Source of the DNA: Odontocerum albicorne
Lineage: Eukaryota; Arthropoda; Insecta; Trichoptera; Odontoceridae
Length of the DNA: 64,000 nucleotides
Direction of reading: 5' to 3'
NCBI GenBank assembly: GCA_949825065.1
Contig: OX463852.1
Span: forward strand, 10,629,665-10,693,664
Part shown: positions 57,701-60,610 of the stretch, piece after piece
How positions within the stretch are numbered: position 1 is the stretch's first letter
How the letters are laid out: each line of letters starts with the position of its first letter
The notes under the pieces: generated by a model
The model's input: only the letters and a program-made list of their open reading frames with translations
Told to the model about the DNA's origin: nothing
Database searches by the model: none
Position numbers and translations under genes: made by a program

Positions 57701-59286
57701 TGATCTCTACAACGAAGTGAAGGAACAAACAAATAAGGCAGCCGTAAGATCTGGTTGTTTAAGTCTATGATCTGGAAATAAACACATGCGAATCGATATT
57801 GAAATTCGAATTTATAAGACCTGTGTCAGGATGATCATGACTTATAATTTTGAAACCAGAGTCAATAAAAATATTACGAACCATCGTAGGAAAATCCTTC
57901 AAGATAGGATCAGAAACTTTCGTACCCGACAGACCTACTATACAGCTCAGGGGATATAGTTAGATGAAGCATGAAGAGAAAGGGGTGCTGGTGTGACCGA
58001 CCATGTAGATAGGGTAAGAAGAGATGAAATTCCTGAAGGATATAGCATGCCTGGAAGGCCGCCTAAAAGGTGGAGAGAAAACTGGTGATCTATCTTCCAG
58101 GAATGATTTTTGCAAGATAACAGATCCAAGATCCCACCAAGAAGAAAAAAAGCATACAGGTACAAACTTTTATGAATGGAAGTTGGAAAATGAAAGAAAG
58201 TGGAAGAAGATACGCAAGAAGGCGGCATCCAGCCAACCAAAATTACGAAAGAGGCCTTAAATGAAAACTAGACCGGAATCAAACCCGCTATCTCCGGATT
58301 GGAAGACTGGTGCCTTACCAACTAGGTTACCGAGGTCGTCGGGCTTAATGTATTAGACATACATACATACCATCACGCCATCTCCCTTTCGGAGTAGGCA
58401 GAGAGGACAGATCGCGAGACTTTCCAATCTCAACACATCTACGATTTACCTAATTTTCTACGTTTCCATCTTTCAGAATATCATTCACTTGATCCAACCA
58501 TACTTACCTTGGTCTTCCTCTCACACGCCTTCCACTCACATTTGCTCTATATATCTGTTTTGTTAGACTTTCTTCATTAATTCGTTCCTCATGCCCAAAC
58601 CATATTAGTGTCCTCTTCTTCATCTTACTCAACACATCAGCCTTAAGTTCACATTCATCCCTAATCACTTAATTCCATATTCTGCCAAACATTGTCACTT
58701 CATGTATTCGTCTCGAAGCAAGCATCTCTACAGCATTTATTTGGCTCCTTTGAGTCTTTTTCCAGGTCCACGTTTTACTCCCATACAACAAAGTTGGTAC
58801 CAAAATAATATTGTGGACTATCATATTAGCAGATTTTTATAGTCTCTGGTTCAAATATAAATGTTTTAATGCCCCATTGACTGTATTTTCTATCACTACA
58901 CGCCGTTCGATATTCCACATCTAATATCTCATACAATTTACTTATCAAACGCAATTCGTCTTCGATCTCCGCTAACATTAACATGTCATCTGCACACAGT
59001 AATCTGCATATGTTCCCATTCGACATTAGTATGCCAGCAATTGACCTCTGTAGTTCCATCACACACGAATCGATGTAAATATTGAACAACCAGGGCGACA
59101 TAACGCATCCCATTATGTATTCGATATATGAAAAATAATAATTATGTATTTAACTAAGGCAATTCTTTAAAAAAATAATATTCTTTAAAAAAAAAGCAAC
59201 TTACCCGATGGTGTCGCAGAGGGCAAAAGCATGAAGATCATCAGGGAGAGAAGCACGGCAGGCAAGGGAAGGGGTGCGCTGGACAT
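15591..59286 (-). CDS. ihog: Ihog/Boi-type Hedgehog co-receptor, 15 coding exons
   Basis: Single-pass cell-surface protein that in insects binds Hedgehog through its first FN3 domain and works with Patched as co-receptor. The joined exons (82+293+179+195+181+253+134+109+131+113+163+235+183+122+171 nt) give 847 codons plus stop, close to Drosophila Ihog. Layout: signal peptide 1-27; Ig1 (C52-W63-C126); Ig2 (C170-C220); Ig3 (C271-W283-C315); Ig4 (C365-W378-C414); basic linker 440-475; FN3-1 about 477-575; FN3-2 about 583-685; transmembrane helix 722-746 with a stop-transfer KKKH; tail 747-847. Four Ig plus two FN3 fits Ihog/Boi. Vertebrate CDON/BOC have three FN3. All 14 junctions are GT..AG and keep phase. 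I cannot separate ihog from boi without a tree. Transposons fill most introns. Confidence 0.88.
16370..16572 (+). mobile_element. LINE family A, 3' fragment in intron 14
   Basis: Carries AAGTGCAAATGTAAGTGGAA, GGCATGTGAGAGG and the 3' landmark CTGCCTATCCCCAACAGG. It is strongly decayed. The stretch 15762-16369 is otherwise AT-rich intron with nothing recognised. Confidence 0.6.
17029..17080 (-). repeat. Strong 22-bp stem hairpin in intron 14
   Basis: Arms 17029-17050 and 17059-17080 are complementary over 22 positions around an 8-base loop (TGCAGGCC on the plus strand). On the gene strand the only irregular pair is a G-U wobble, so the intron RNA should fold fully here. It lies about 130 bases after the exon 14 donor. 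It may be a small MITE or a structured RNA, and no other copy was noticed in the window. Confidence 0.75.
17215..17336 (-). CDS. ihog: ihog exon 14, cytoplasmic tail
   Basis: Residues 751-791 ([15 protein letters not shown] to SNPLHPE), Pro-rich. Acceptor CATTTTAG before 17336 and donor GAG|GTGAGG at 17213-17214. It takes up the G left by exon 13 to form Asp751. Confidence 0.85.
17785..18425 (-). mobile_element. LINE 3' fragment (RT C-terminus) in intron 13
   Basis: Two frame pieces code for the end of a reverse transcriptase of the endonuclease-RT type common in insects: [20 protein letters not shown], then [36 protein letters not shown] and [14 protein letters not shown] frame break separates them near 18160. 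It lies on the same strand as ihog. Confidence 0.8.
18458..18672 (+). mobile_element. tRNA-derived SINE, diverged
   Basis: Contains a degenerate A/B-box head (AAAATGCCTATCTTTCAACC, GGATTAGATTCTTG) and the family 3' part CCACCATGTTTTACTGTATA. Confidence 0.45.
18686..19305. mobile_element. TTAA-flanked element, copy 1
   Basis: Begins CGTGTTTCCCGCGGGAAGCA after TTAA (18682-18685 region) and ends AACGCGGTGAACAGG before TTAA. A shorter copy lies at 40929-41212. TTAA flanks are the target-site hallmark of piggyBac-type elements, although the ends do not start with the usual CCC. Copy 1 holds about 320 bp that copy 2 lacks, including a duplicated 30-bp segment at 18957-19016 (TCTCTCTTACGTAAATAAAC). 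Confidence 0.6.
19548..19730 (-). CDS. ihog: ihog exon 13, stalk and transmembrane helix
   Basis: Residues 690-750: an acidic/Pro juxtamembrane stalk ([11 protein letters not shown]), a Gly-rich linker, then a 25-residue hydrophobic helix rich in Gly/Ala ([19 protein letters not shown]) followed by YKKKH. Acceptor AAAACAG and donor CACG|GTAAAT. A hAT element begins only 48 bp upstream of the acceptor, so the branch-point region is short. Confidence 0.88.
19779..21111 (-). mobile_element. hAT element with 8-bp target duplication, deleted
   Basis: The left end CAGGGGTCTCCAAACT and the inverted right end CAGAGGTCTCCAAAAT are flanked by a perfect 8-bp duplication ATCTAGAC (19771-19778 and 21112-21119). 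On the minus strand near 20095-20215 lies the hAT C-terminal segment [20 protein letters not shown]. The transposase interior is replaced by a rearranged mariner at 20219-20911. Confidence 0.9.
20219..20911 (-). pseudogene. Scrambled irritans-type mariner with an inverted middle
   Basis: The 5' TIR (CGAGGGCGGTCCGATAAGTA on the minus strand) starts at 20911 next to TA. The N-terminal frames follow on the minus strand: [18 protein letters not shown], then after a frameshift [18 protein letters not shown] and [18 protein letters not shown] down to LGMRK near 20411. The next transposase segment ([31 protein letters not shown]) lies at 20233-20410 on the plus strand. About 180 bp has thus been inverted, and the rest of the C-terminal half is missing. 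Confidence 0.85.
21320..21605 (-). mobile_element. LINE C-terminal fragment
   Basis: On the minus strand a frame reads [49 protein letters not shown]. This is the cysteine/histidine tail found after the RT of many jockey/R1-type LINEs. The 111-bp minisatellite starts just beside it. Confidence 0.7.
21658..22551. repeat. 111-bp minisatellite, array 1, eight units
   Basis: The unit includes AATCTGCCTGTTGTTGATTT, CAGATTGGTCGACAGACAGG and TATTAGGTATAAATTATGAG. Copies are nearly identical. The fourth unit carries a 4-bp insertion (GTGATTGATGG) and ACAGATAGG. Because 111 is a multiple of three, a minus-strand frame stays open for 181 codons (22022-22567). There is no sign that it is a protein gene. 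Confidence 0.95.
22736..23959 (+). mobile_element. Irritans-type mariner, copy 1, lacking its 3' TIR
   Basis: Starts GGTTAGTCAAAAAGTTTTGA next to TA (22734-22735). It is cut at 23959, where minisatellite sequence resumes. The intact 3' TIR is present only in copy 2. Confidence 0.9.
22912..23922 (+). pseudogene. Mariner transposase, frameshifted, copy 1
   Basis: The start [20 protein letters not shown] is at 22912. A frameshift near 22985 moves to the frame with [23 protein letters not shown], the first catalytic D in TMDETWVYN and the second in [11 protein letters not shown] second break near 23680 leads to [13 protein letters not shown] (third D). The end GDYTEQ is at 23919. Two lesions make it inactive. 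It belongs to the irritans-like group by its RGRTS and TMDETW motifs. Confidence 0.88.
23967..24723. repeat. 111-bp minisatellite, array 2, seven units
   Basis: Second copy of array 1, minus its first unit, produced by the 2172-bp duplication. The marker unit with the 4-bp insertion is third here. Confidence 0.95.
24908..26156 (+). mobile_element. Irritans-type mariner, copy 2, both TIRs present
   Basis: 1249 bp with perfect 25-bp terminal inverted repeats (24908-24932 and 26132-26156) and TA on the right at 26157-26158. It is the more complete of the two duplicated copies. Confidence 0.92.
25084..26094 (+). pseudogene. Mariner transposase, frameshifted, copy 2
   Basis: Same sequence and same two lesions as the copy at 22912-23922. 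The lesions therefore predate the duplication. Confidence 0.88.
26649..26883 (-). CDS. ihog: ihog exon 12, second FN3 domain
   Basis: Residues 612-689: [32 protein letters not shown] (typical FN3 F and G strand region) and NFS, a possible N-glycosylation site. In Drosophila Ihog the second FN3 domain is the one linked to Patched interaction. Acceptor TTTTCAG and donor CAAA|GTAAGT. Confidence 0.9.
27157..27490 (+). repeat. Inverted repeat arm, left of exon 11
   Basis: About 330 bp that recurs as a reverse complement at 30131-30460 (for example GCATCGTGCGACAGAGACGA and AATCTCCGCCTGACTACATC against GATGTAGTCAGGCGGAGATT). The copies are visibly alike with scattered differences. This is a dispersed repeat of unknown class inserted twice in opposite orientation. 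Confidence 0.85.
27466..27569. repeat. 36-bp tandem repeat, three copies
   Basis: Unit GATGACTTAACTCTGCAAAT plus AGAAAGTTCTATTTGT, an expansion at the inner end of the left inverted arm. Single-copy in the right arm. Confidence 0.9.
27570..28620. other. Intron 11 spacer, nothing recognised
   Basis: AT-rich, with no supported element or gene. Confidence 0.45.
28624..28786 (-). CDS. ihog: ihog exon 11, FN3-1 end and FN3-2 start
   Basis: Residues 557-611: [13 protein letters not shown] (last strand of FN3-1, with an NTS sequon at 573), then [20 protein letters not shown] and HWQ (first strands of FN3-2). Acceptor TTGCCAG and donor CAG|GTAAAC. It is flanked by the 0.33-kb inverted repeats at 27157 and 30131. 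Confidence 0.9.
29333..29545 (-). mobile_element. Jockey-like LINE C-terminal fragment
   Basis: A short minus-strand frame contains [20 protein letters not shown], then [17 protein letters not shown]. This pattern (aromatic, YxAP, NxxP, FRxxxxxWLL) is seen at the end of jockey-clade RT proteins. The remaining sequence from 28800 to 29330 shows no recognisable element. Confidence 0.6.
29720..29876. repeat. Foldback element, about 60-bp arms
   Basis: TTGAAAATATATATTTCAGC and CCAATTGGTTTCAAGTC on the left pair with GACTTGAAACTAGTTGG and TTGAAATATATATTTTCAA on the right. The loop is around CCGAACTAACAATTAG. Probably a small MITE. Confidence 0.75.
30131..30460 (-). repeat. Inverted repeat arm, right of exon 11
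   Basis: Reverse-complement partner of 27157-27490, separated by 2.6 kb that includes ihog exon 11. Confidence 0.85.
30478..30690 (+). mobile_element. LINE 3' end fragment
   Basis: Frame with [20 protein letters not shown], then [19 protein letters not shown] and the end ARYEPSKK. This is the C-terminal tail of an RT of the type that ends GRPRLRW. One in-frame stop (30541) is present. Confidence 0.7.
30770..30882 (-). CDS. ihog: ihog exon 10, FN3-1 middle
   Basis: Residues 520-556: [20 protein letters not shown] then [14 protein letters not shown]. Acceptor TTTTCAAG and donor TATAA|GTAAGT. The lysine/arginine-rich strand is in the region where Drosophila Ihog binds heparin and Hedgehog, but individual contact residues were not aligned. 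Confidence 0.9.
31166..31296 (-). CDS. ihog: ihog exon 9, FN3-1 start
   Basis: Residues 476-519: [40 protein letters not shown], with the FN3 core Trp and a sequon NVT at 484. This domain is the Hedgehog-binding module of the family. Acceptor TTTTCCAG and donor CAG|GTAATT. Confidence 0.92.
31660..31768 (-). CDS. ihog: ihog exon 8, Ig4 to FN3-1 linker
   Basis: Residues 440-475: acidic [12 protein letters not shown], then Gly-rich, then the very basic [14 protein letters not shown]. Acceptor TTTCACAG and donor TACG|GTAATT. The basic stretch could add to heparan sulfate binding next to FN3-1. That is inference. Confidence 0.85.
31889..32466. mobile_element. Solo LTR with 5-bp target duplication
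   Basis: 578 bp bounded by TGTATCGGA and TCCGGTACA (TG..CA with short imperfect inverted ends). It is flanked by a perfect 5-bp duplication ATATG (31884-31888 and 32467-32471). It is far more GC-rich than its surroundings (GGCGAGGCGGGGCGATCGG). No internal retroelement sequence adjoins it, so this is an LTR left after recombination. The superfamily cannot be told from the LTR. Confidence 0.85.
32605..33118 (-). mobile_element. LINE family A, 3' fragment
   Basis: On the minus strand the family A RT tail and the 3' end (TGTCCTCTTTGCCTACCCCA, then AAAATGACGTCATGATGC) are recognisable. The copy is longer than most and reaches the sequence matching 58700-58830. Confidence 0.7.
33119..33890 (+). 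mobile_element. Jockey-like LINE family B, 3' part, next to exon 7
   Basis: Matches the minus-strand copy at 42216-43840: [35 protein letters not shown]. It ends with an ATAATAATAATG tail about 20 bp from the ihog exon 7 splice donor. Its last 50 bp are expanded (33524-33875). Confidence 0.85.
33524..33875. repeat. 50-bp tandem repeat at a LINE 3' end, seven copies
   Basis: Unit GAATAAGCTAACACTAGAAG plus CAGACCCTCTTTGTGTAACA and GGAGAAATCC. Present once in the LINE copy at 42216-42280, so it expanded within this insertion. Confidence 0.92.
33915..34048 (-). CDS. ihog: ihog exon 7, Ig4 C-terminal half
   Basis: Residues 395-439: [39 protein letters not shown]414 is the second Ig4 cysteine, in the usual DxGxYxC position (here HAGLVQC, with V in place of the aromatic residue). 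Acceptor CTTCCAG and donor CAG|GTAAAA. Confidence 0.9.
34113..34320 (+). mobile_element. tRNA-derived SINE
   Basis: tRNA-like head with A box TGGTCTAACGGTTAACATTC and B box GATTCGATTCCTGACGG, followed by a CTGGACTAGTTTTACTCC body. Confidence 0.6.
34321..34717. other. Intron 6 spacer, nothing recognised
   Basis: No gene or element supported. A short CA-rich stretch (ACACACACA) lies at about 34430. Confidence 0.4.
34720..36012 (+). mobile_element. Irritans-type mariner with CGAGGG ends
   Basis: 1293 bp. The left TIR CGAGGGTGATCCCAGATGTA and the inverted right TIR CGAGGGTAGTCCCAAAAGTA share about 22 of 28 positions. TA duplications are at 34718-34719 and 36013-36014. Confidence 0.93.
34898..35947 (+). 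pseudogene. Mariner transposase, broken
   Basis: The start [13 protein letters not shown] is at 34898. A frameshift near 34940 moves to the frame with [50 protein letters not shown]. After another shift near 35265 come [20 protein letters not shown] (first D), an in-frame stop at 35420, then [26 protein letters not shown] (second D) and [13 protein letters not shown] (third D). It ends with VEK at 35944. Inactive. Confidence 0.88.
36097..36455. repeat. Short tandem repeat, 20-24 bp units
   Basis: About fifteen variants of TTGTTATGCATGTGTTACAT with or without ATAA. The repeated ATGCAT is palindromic. Confidence 0.9.
36488..37153 (+). mobile_element. piggyBac-like deletion derivative
   Basis: Bounded by TTAA on both sides (36484-36487 and 37154-37157), the piggyBac target site. 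The ends CCGTTAGAGTGCC and, inverted, CTGTTTTAGTGCC are imperfect inverted repeats. Subterminal GAGCGCGATAGCGCTC-type inverted repeats lie at 36508-36566. It encodes only the two ends of the transposase. Confidence 0.75.
36685..36904 (+). pseudogene. piggyBac transposase, N-terminus fused to C-terminal Cys-rich domain
   Basis: Starts [20 protein letters not shown], an acidic Ser-rich N-terminus. After an out-of-frame deletion junction near 36780 comes the cysteine-rich tail [18 protein letters not shown], then [18 protein letters not shown] and a stop. This matches the zinc-binding C-terminal domain of piggyBac-like transposases. The whole catalytic core is missing. Confidence 0.75.
37158..37284 (-). 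pseudogene. Mariner transposase C-terminal relic
   Basis: Minus-strand frame [39 protein letters not shown] resembles the end of mariner transposases (SDEExIxAVxxYF..GIxKLxxRWxKCI). The piggyBac-like element ends exactly at its KKCI codons, so it probably inserted there. Confidence 0.6.
37474..37655. repeat. 45-bp tandem repeat, four copies
   Basis: Unit GGATGGTATCACTTCATCGA plus GGCCCTTTTGGGCCGTCTAG and ATTCA. It contains the palindrome GGCCCTTTTGGGCC. A plus-strand frame reads through as a 15-residue repeat ([15 protein letters not shown]), probably without meaning. Confidence 0.92.
38077..38329 (-). CDS. ihog: ihog exon 6, Ig3 end and Ig4 start
   Basis: Residues 311-394: [20 protein letters not shown] (C315 closes Ig3), linker, then [20 protein letters not shown] (C365) and [12 protein letters not shown] (W378). 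Acceptor TTTTCAG and donor TTAG|GTAAGA. Confidence 0.93.
38617..38790. repeat. About 60-bp tandem repeat, three copies
   Basis: Unit containing TTTTTCAACTCTTTAATTCA and CCAAAATAACCTCCTTTCTC, in intron 5. Confidence 0.85.
38835..39015 (-). CDS. ihog: ihog exon 5, Ig3
   Basis: Residues 250-310: [21 protein letters not shown]271, [18 protein letters not shown] (W283), [12 protein letters not shown]. Acceptor CTTTATTTACAG is used at 39016-39018. A second AG 9 bases inside would break the phase. Donor GAA|GTAAGC. Confidence 0.92.
39164..39690. repeat. 63-bp minisatellite in intron 4, about eight copies
   Basis: Unit ATTAAGACTTTATAAGGTTT plus TTCTTATTATTAAGATTTCT and GGTTCTTATTGGTTCCTGTT. Neighbouring units are nearly identical, with C/T variants (TATCGG or TATTGG). 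Confidence 0.93.
39833..40027 (-). CDS. ihog: ihog exon 4, Ig2
   Basis: Residues 185-249: [40 protein letters not shown] (C220), [17 protein letters not shown]. Acceptor TTTACCAG and donor CCTAA|GTAAGT. Confidence 0.92.
40255..40800 (+). mobile_element. Jockey-like LINE fragment, another subfamily
   Basis: A decayed frame shows the RT tail pattern ([28 protein letters not shown]) and later [37 protein letters not shown]. It is related to but distinct from the copies at 33119 and 42216. Confidence 0.65.
40929..41212. mobile_element. TTAA-flanked element, copy 2
   Basis: Matches 18686-18740 and 19064-19305, lacking the central 320 bp. Ends CGTGTTCCTCGCGGGAAGCA and AACGCGGTGTACAAG next to TTAA. 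Confidence 0.65.
41213..41936. other. Intron 3 spacer, nothing recognised
   Basis: AT-rich, with a repeated TCTAACAATGAAA-type motif near 41560-41660. No gene supported. Confidence 0.4.
41939..42117 (-). CDS. ihog: ihog exon 3, Ig1 end and Ig2 start
   Basis: Residues 126-184: C126 closes Ig1 ([19 protein letters not shown] across the exon 2 junction), then [20 protein letters not shown] and [15 protein letters not shown] (C170). Acceptor CATTTCAG and donor CATAA|GTAAGA. Confidence 0.93.
42216..43840 (-). mobile_element. Jockey-like LINE family B, longest copy
   Basis: Minus-strand pieces of a reverse transcriptase: [55 protein letters not shown], later [20 protein letters not shown] and [15 protein letters not shown], and the end [18 protein letters not shown]. 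The central YxDD region is lost among frameshifts near 42900-43170. The 3' end is TGTGTAACAGGAGAAATCCG. Related 3' ends lie at 33119 and 14330. Confidence 0.88.
43885..44115 (-). pseudogene. Mariner transposase N-terminal relic
   Basis: On the minus strand a frame reads [34 protein letters not shown], then [12 protein letters not shown], with a stop in the middle. This is the first helix-turn-helix region of a mariner of the type with RGRPATVD. No TIRs were found. Confidence 0.6.
44369..44661 (-). CDS. ihog: ihog exon 2, Ig1
   Basis: Residues 28-125: [40 protein letters not shown] (C52, W63), a Gly/Pro-rich loop, then [20 protein letters not shown] with a sequon at N117. It is unusually GC-rich for the window. 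Acceptor CATTTCTCAG and donor AGG|GTAAGT. Confidence 0.93.
44975..45205. mobile_element. Two tandem hAT-like MITEs
   Basis: Copies at 44975-45086 and 45088-45205 each start CAGTGC and end GCACTG. Both contain GGAGCG.. and CGCTCC inverted motifs, ..CCACCTTTTTA, and GACCTCCGGCACC or GAGCTCCGGCACA. CAGTG ends suggest a hAT origin. No clear 8-bp duplication was found. Confidence 0.6.
45245..45780 (+). mobile_element. LINE C-terminal fragment
   Basis: Frame with [32 protein letters not shown], the usual end of an RT protein (HVxRMxxxRxxRxAxxGxxxGxRxxGRP). Decay continues to about 45780. Confidence 0.5.
45929..46976 (+). mobile_element. hAT element with 8-bp target duplication, deleted
   Basis: Ends CAGTGGTCCCCAACC on both sides (inverted), subterminal GGTCCGCGG, and a perfect 8-bp duplication AAGTAGAT (45921-45928 and 46977-46984). 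1048 bp in total. It retains only the transposase C-terminus. Confidence 0.93.
46145..46393 (+). pseudogene. hAT transposase C-terminal dimerisation region
   Basis: Frame [40 protein letters not shown], ending [13 protein letters not shown] and a stop. This is the conserved hAT C-terminal block (PFPTxYLCExGFSAxxxxKxKxRN). Two extra codons at 46330-46337 coincide with a TACTCGTA. The catalytic core is missing. Confidence 0.88.
47290..48120 (+). mobile_element. LINE family A, 3' part, split by an insertion
   Basis: 47330-47512 reads [26 protein letters not shown] and [16 protein letters not shown]. The family sequence resumes at about 47964 (ATTCTGAAAGAAGGAAACGT) and ends with TCTGCCTACCCCGACAGAGA at 48088. 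The 450 bp between are foreign. Confidence 0.85.
47513..47963 (+). mobile_element. Possible processed retrocopy inside the LINE
   Basis: Absent from the other family A copies. It begins with a short frame ([14 protein letters not shown] and a stop) and continues as AT-rich UTR-like sequence ending GTTAATAAAATAAAAT, with an AATAAA. That shape suggests a 5'-truncated cDNA copy of a host mRNA 3' end. The source is unknown. Confidence 0.35.
48121..48855. other. Intron 1 spacer, mostly unrecognised
   Basis: Nothing firm. 48285-48375 reversed gives [15 protein letters not shown] residues that resemble repeat-derived tails, but too briefly to name. Confidence 0.35.
48857..49846 (-). mobile_element. 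Mellifera-type mariner, internally deleted
   Basis: The right end on the minus strand is TTGGTACAAAAGTTCGTCCC followed by GTTTTTGGCGC. The left end has GCGGTACAAAAGTATC and GACGCCAAAAAACCGC as diverged matches. The length of about 990 bp shows that roughly 300 bp is missing. Confidence 0.75.
49236..49674 (-). pseudogene. Mariner transposase N-terminal half, mellifera-like
   Basis: Starts [20 protein letters not shown] at 49674. First [23 protein letters not shown], then [17 protein letters not shown], second [23 protein letters not shown], then the linker [12 protein letters not shown]. It passes by a frame change into [18 protein letters not shown]. The catalytic part is largely missing. 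Confidence 0.85.
50072..50215 (+). mobile_element. LINE 3' end with ATG microsatellite tail
   Basis: Frame [27 protein letters not shown], then an ATGATGATGATGG tail. The RDxWRxxxxxxGSHDAQ ending is typical of RTE-like LINEs. Confidence 0.75.
50810..51000 (+). mobile_element. tRNA-derived SINE head
   Basis: AAGTTGGTAAGACGCCTGTC (A box region) and GTCGCGGGTTTAATTGTCGC (B box region). The 3' part may continue at 51530-51580 (AAGCCAACCATGTTGTACTG), separated by the 43-bp array. Confidence 0.6.
51113..51420. repeat. 43-bp tandem repeat, seven copies
   Basis: Unit CAATAATAACATCATTCAGT plus GAGAAGACACAGACGGTGTC and TAT. It contains the inverted pair GACAC..GTGTC. Variants ACACCGACGG and ACACAGACGG alternate irregularly. 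Confidence 0.93.
51582..52836. other. Intron 1 spacer, nothing recognised
   Basis: No gene supported. The frames at 52026-52286 (plus) and 52447-52791 (minus) are hydrophobic products of AT-rich sequence without motifs. Confidence 0.4.
52838..53090. repeat. Degenerate about 32-bp tandem repeat
   Basis: Variants of AAACAACACGTTTACATCAA plus ACAATGATAA repeat about eight times with heavy divergence. Confidence 0.65.
53845..56010 (+). repeat. 117-bp minisatellite with open frame
   Basis: About fifteen well-conserved units (53857-55608) followed by four or five decayed ones. The unit includes AATGTTTGACTTGACTTCAG, AGACACGCGTCAATAATGTA and TTGCAATTATTCGATTATTT. Since 117 is a multiple of three, a plus-strand frame of 583 codons stays open, repeating [20 protein letters not shown] plus 19 residues. 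Units alternate between CCATGTATG and CAATGCATG types, suggesting higher-order copying. There is no start context, domain or flanking gene to support a protein. Confidence 0.95.
56158..56380 (+). mobile_element. tRNA-derived SINE, best copy
   Basis: GACGACTTCCGTGGCTTAGT (A box region) and GTTGCGGGTTCGATTTCCGT (B box) in a tRNA-like head, then GTTCTGGTTGGTTGTAAGAG, and a tail AATATTGTATAATACAATAC. Could be transcribed by RNA polymerase III. A true tRNA fold is not supported. Confidence 0.75.
56840..57480 (+). mobile_element. Older LINE RT tail, host of a nested LINE
   Basis: Decayed frame with [32 protein letters not shown], interrupted by the insertion at 57032-57388 and resuming with a [14 protein letters not shown] piece. 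It fits the same RT-tail type as 17785-18425. Confidence 0.6.
57032..57388 (+). mobile_element. 5'-truncated LINE with 9-bp target duplication
   Basis: Flanked by AATCCTAAC at 57023-57031 and 57389-57397 and ending in an ATGATGATGATG tail. It encodes [35 protein letters not shown] and a C2H2-like [20 protein letters not shown], the characteristic zinc finger at the C-terminus of many animal LINE ORF2 proteins. Confidence 0.92.
57490..58095 (+). mobile_element. LINE RT fragments
   Basis: 57520-57600 reads [20 protein letters not shown] (a LINE C-terminal signature), and 57785-58085 reads [31 protein letters not shown] and MPGRPPKRW (RT thumb and tail). At least two truncated insertions are present. 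Confidence 0.65.
58262..58345 (-). mobile_element. tRNA-derived SINE head
   Basis: On the minus strand: GACGACCTCGGTAACCTAGT (A box region) and AGCGGGTTTGATTCCGG (B box). Short and truncated. Confidence 0.6.
58365..59115 (-). mobile_element. LINE family A, longest copy, with RT active-site region
   Basis: Starts (minus strand) [20 protein letters not shown], then [24 protein letters not shown] stands at the RT catalytic box, where YADD is usual. It continues through the thumb into the GRPR..W tail and the 3' end GCCTACTCCGAAAGGGAGAT. It ends 90 bp before ihog exon 1. Confidence 0.88.
59205..59286 (-). CDS. ihog: ihog exon 1, signal peptide
   Basis: Met at 59286 (AAAGATGTCC context, A at -3) starts a typical signal peptide: [20 protein letters not shown] then LPSATPS, with a probable cut near the end of the exon. 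Donor TCGG|GTAAGT. The exon extends to 59305 as 5' UTR, preceded by acceptor TTTGTTACAG, so at least one non-coding exon lies upstream. An out-of-frame ATG at 59299 opens a uORF of about 50 codons that overlaps this start. Confidence 0.88.
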
Positions 59287-59394
59287 CTTTGCAGCCCATC
59301 ACCTCCTGTAACAAATAAAACGAACATGTACTATAAATATCTTCAGTTAAACTATAACATATCCGTTACGCGCACCATTATGGATGCGCTATAG

Positions 59395-59560
59395 TTTGTT
59401 AGCAACAAACGGCTCCACGAATACACAGGTCTCCCCACCATCCGAAAATTCGCGATCTCTCTGGCCGAGAGGTTCACAGTTCACTCCAACCCTCTGATAA
59501 ACTCACTATTAGACTACGACGCGAACATAAATATAGTTCACCTAAGGCCCAAACAAATTC
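59395..59560 (+). mobile_element. Jockey-type LINE C-terminal fragment
   Basis: Frame RLHEYTGLPTIRKFAISLAE, RFTVHSNPLINSLLDYD. The GLPTI..F..L..RF...NPLI pattern is the ending of jockey-clade ORF2. It lies just upstream of the signal-peptide exon, in a 5' intron or promoter region. Confidence 0.7.
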
Positions 59561-60358
59561 TATGAACAACCCCATGCCTCCCGATCCGTAACGGTGGGTG
59601 TCGAATCGTGCATTCTCTGCCCCATATTTTTTTCCTCACAACTCGAGTCAAATATTCATTAAATATCCCATGTCCGTCTCATAAGTCCGATGAAGGACTA
59701 ATGTGCCCCTGAGTCGGACTGATACTCCGAGTACAAACCATCAACAATGTATAACATTTTCAATAACCCTTGCGGTAGCACGTAAGGCATATTTAATAGT
59801 CAAAAAAATTGTTTCTTATCTAATATTTACCTCTTAAAAATACTATTGATAATTTTTGAACAAATTTAAGTAAAAATAAGACGATATTAATAATTTTACA
59901 GTTACTATTGTAACTATATCATCCATTTATGTATTTCCGTGTTCGTACCACCAATTACGTCACGTGCTTTCAGTAGCAGGCAACAGAGATTGCCCTATAA
60001 TTTGCATCAATCAGGTCGTGCCCCGAGTATGAAGTCCCAACGTTCGGACAAACTATCATGCCCTGTAAGTCATTTATATCCATTGAATTTTCTATCAGTT
60101 GAATGCTTATTTTATTCAAGACATTCCATTGTTCACTTTGCATCTAGTTTCCCTTACACGGAGTATATTCAAAGCTCTCGAAGTAGACCAAGACAGTTGG
60201 TATCCAGGTACCGTATTGTCCGAAAGATATTTCTACTTCAGAAAACCCGCTTTATCAGCAGGAATCATTCTAATGCTTTCATTTTGAAACTATCCCCAGA
60301 TTTCAATGTCCATATCGTAACTATAACAAAAACAGTAAAAATGATAATATATAACGTT
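59561..60358. other. Flank upstream of ihog exon 1, unassigned
   Basis: May contain an upstream intron or promoter. A plus-strand frame at 59939-60439 has no motif and runs into the palindrome, so it is not called. Confidence 0.3.
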
Positions 60359-60610
60359 GGCCTAACTATAAGAACCCGATTACTCCGTATGAATAACTTT
60401 ACAGGAGATAGCAGAAACGTCACAGTTTGTCCTATGTAAACTTAGACATTGTTTTTTTAAATATATCTGATTGATAAGACATTGTTTTTTTTTTATCAAT
60501 CAGATATATTTAAAAAACAATGTTTAAGTTTACATAGGACAAACTGTGACATTTTTGCTCTCTCCTGTAAAGTTACTCATTTGGAGTAATCGGGTTCTTA
60601 TAGTTAGGCC
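60359..60610. repeat. Long palindrome with 119-bp arms
   Basis: Arms 60359-60477 and 60493-60610 are near-perfect reverse complements (GGCCTAACTATAAGAACCCG against CGGGTTCTTATAGTTAGGCC; CAGTTTGTCCTATGTAAACT against AGTTTACATAGGACAAACTG). They surround a 15-bp loop. No TSD was recognised. Confidence 0.9.

Noticed and set aside
59939..60439. 166-codon plus-strand frame upstream of ihog
   Set aside because: No recognisable motif. Its 3' third is the arm of a palindrome. Composition matches flanking DNA.
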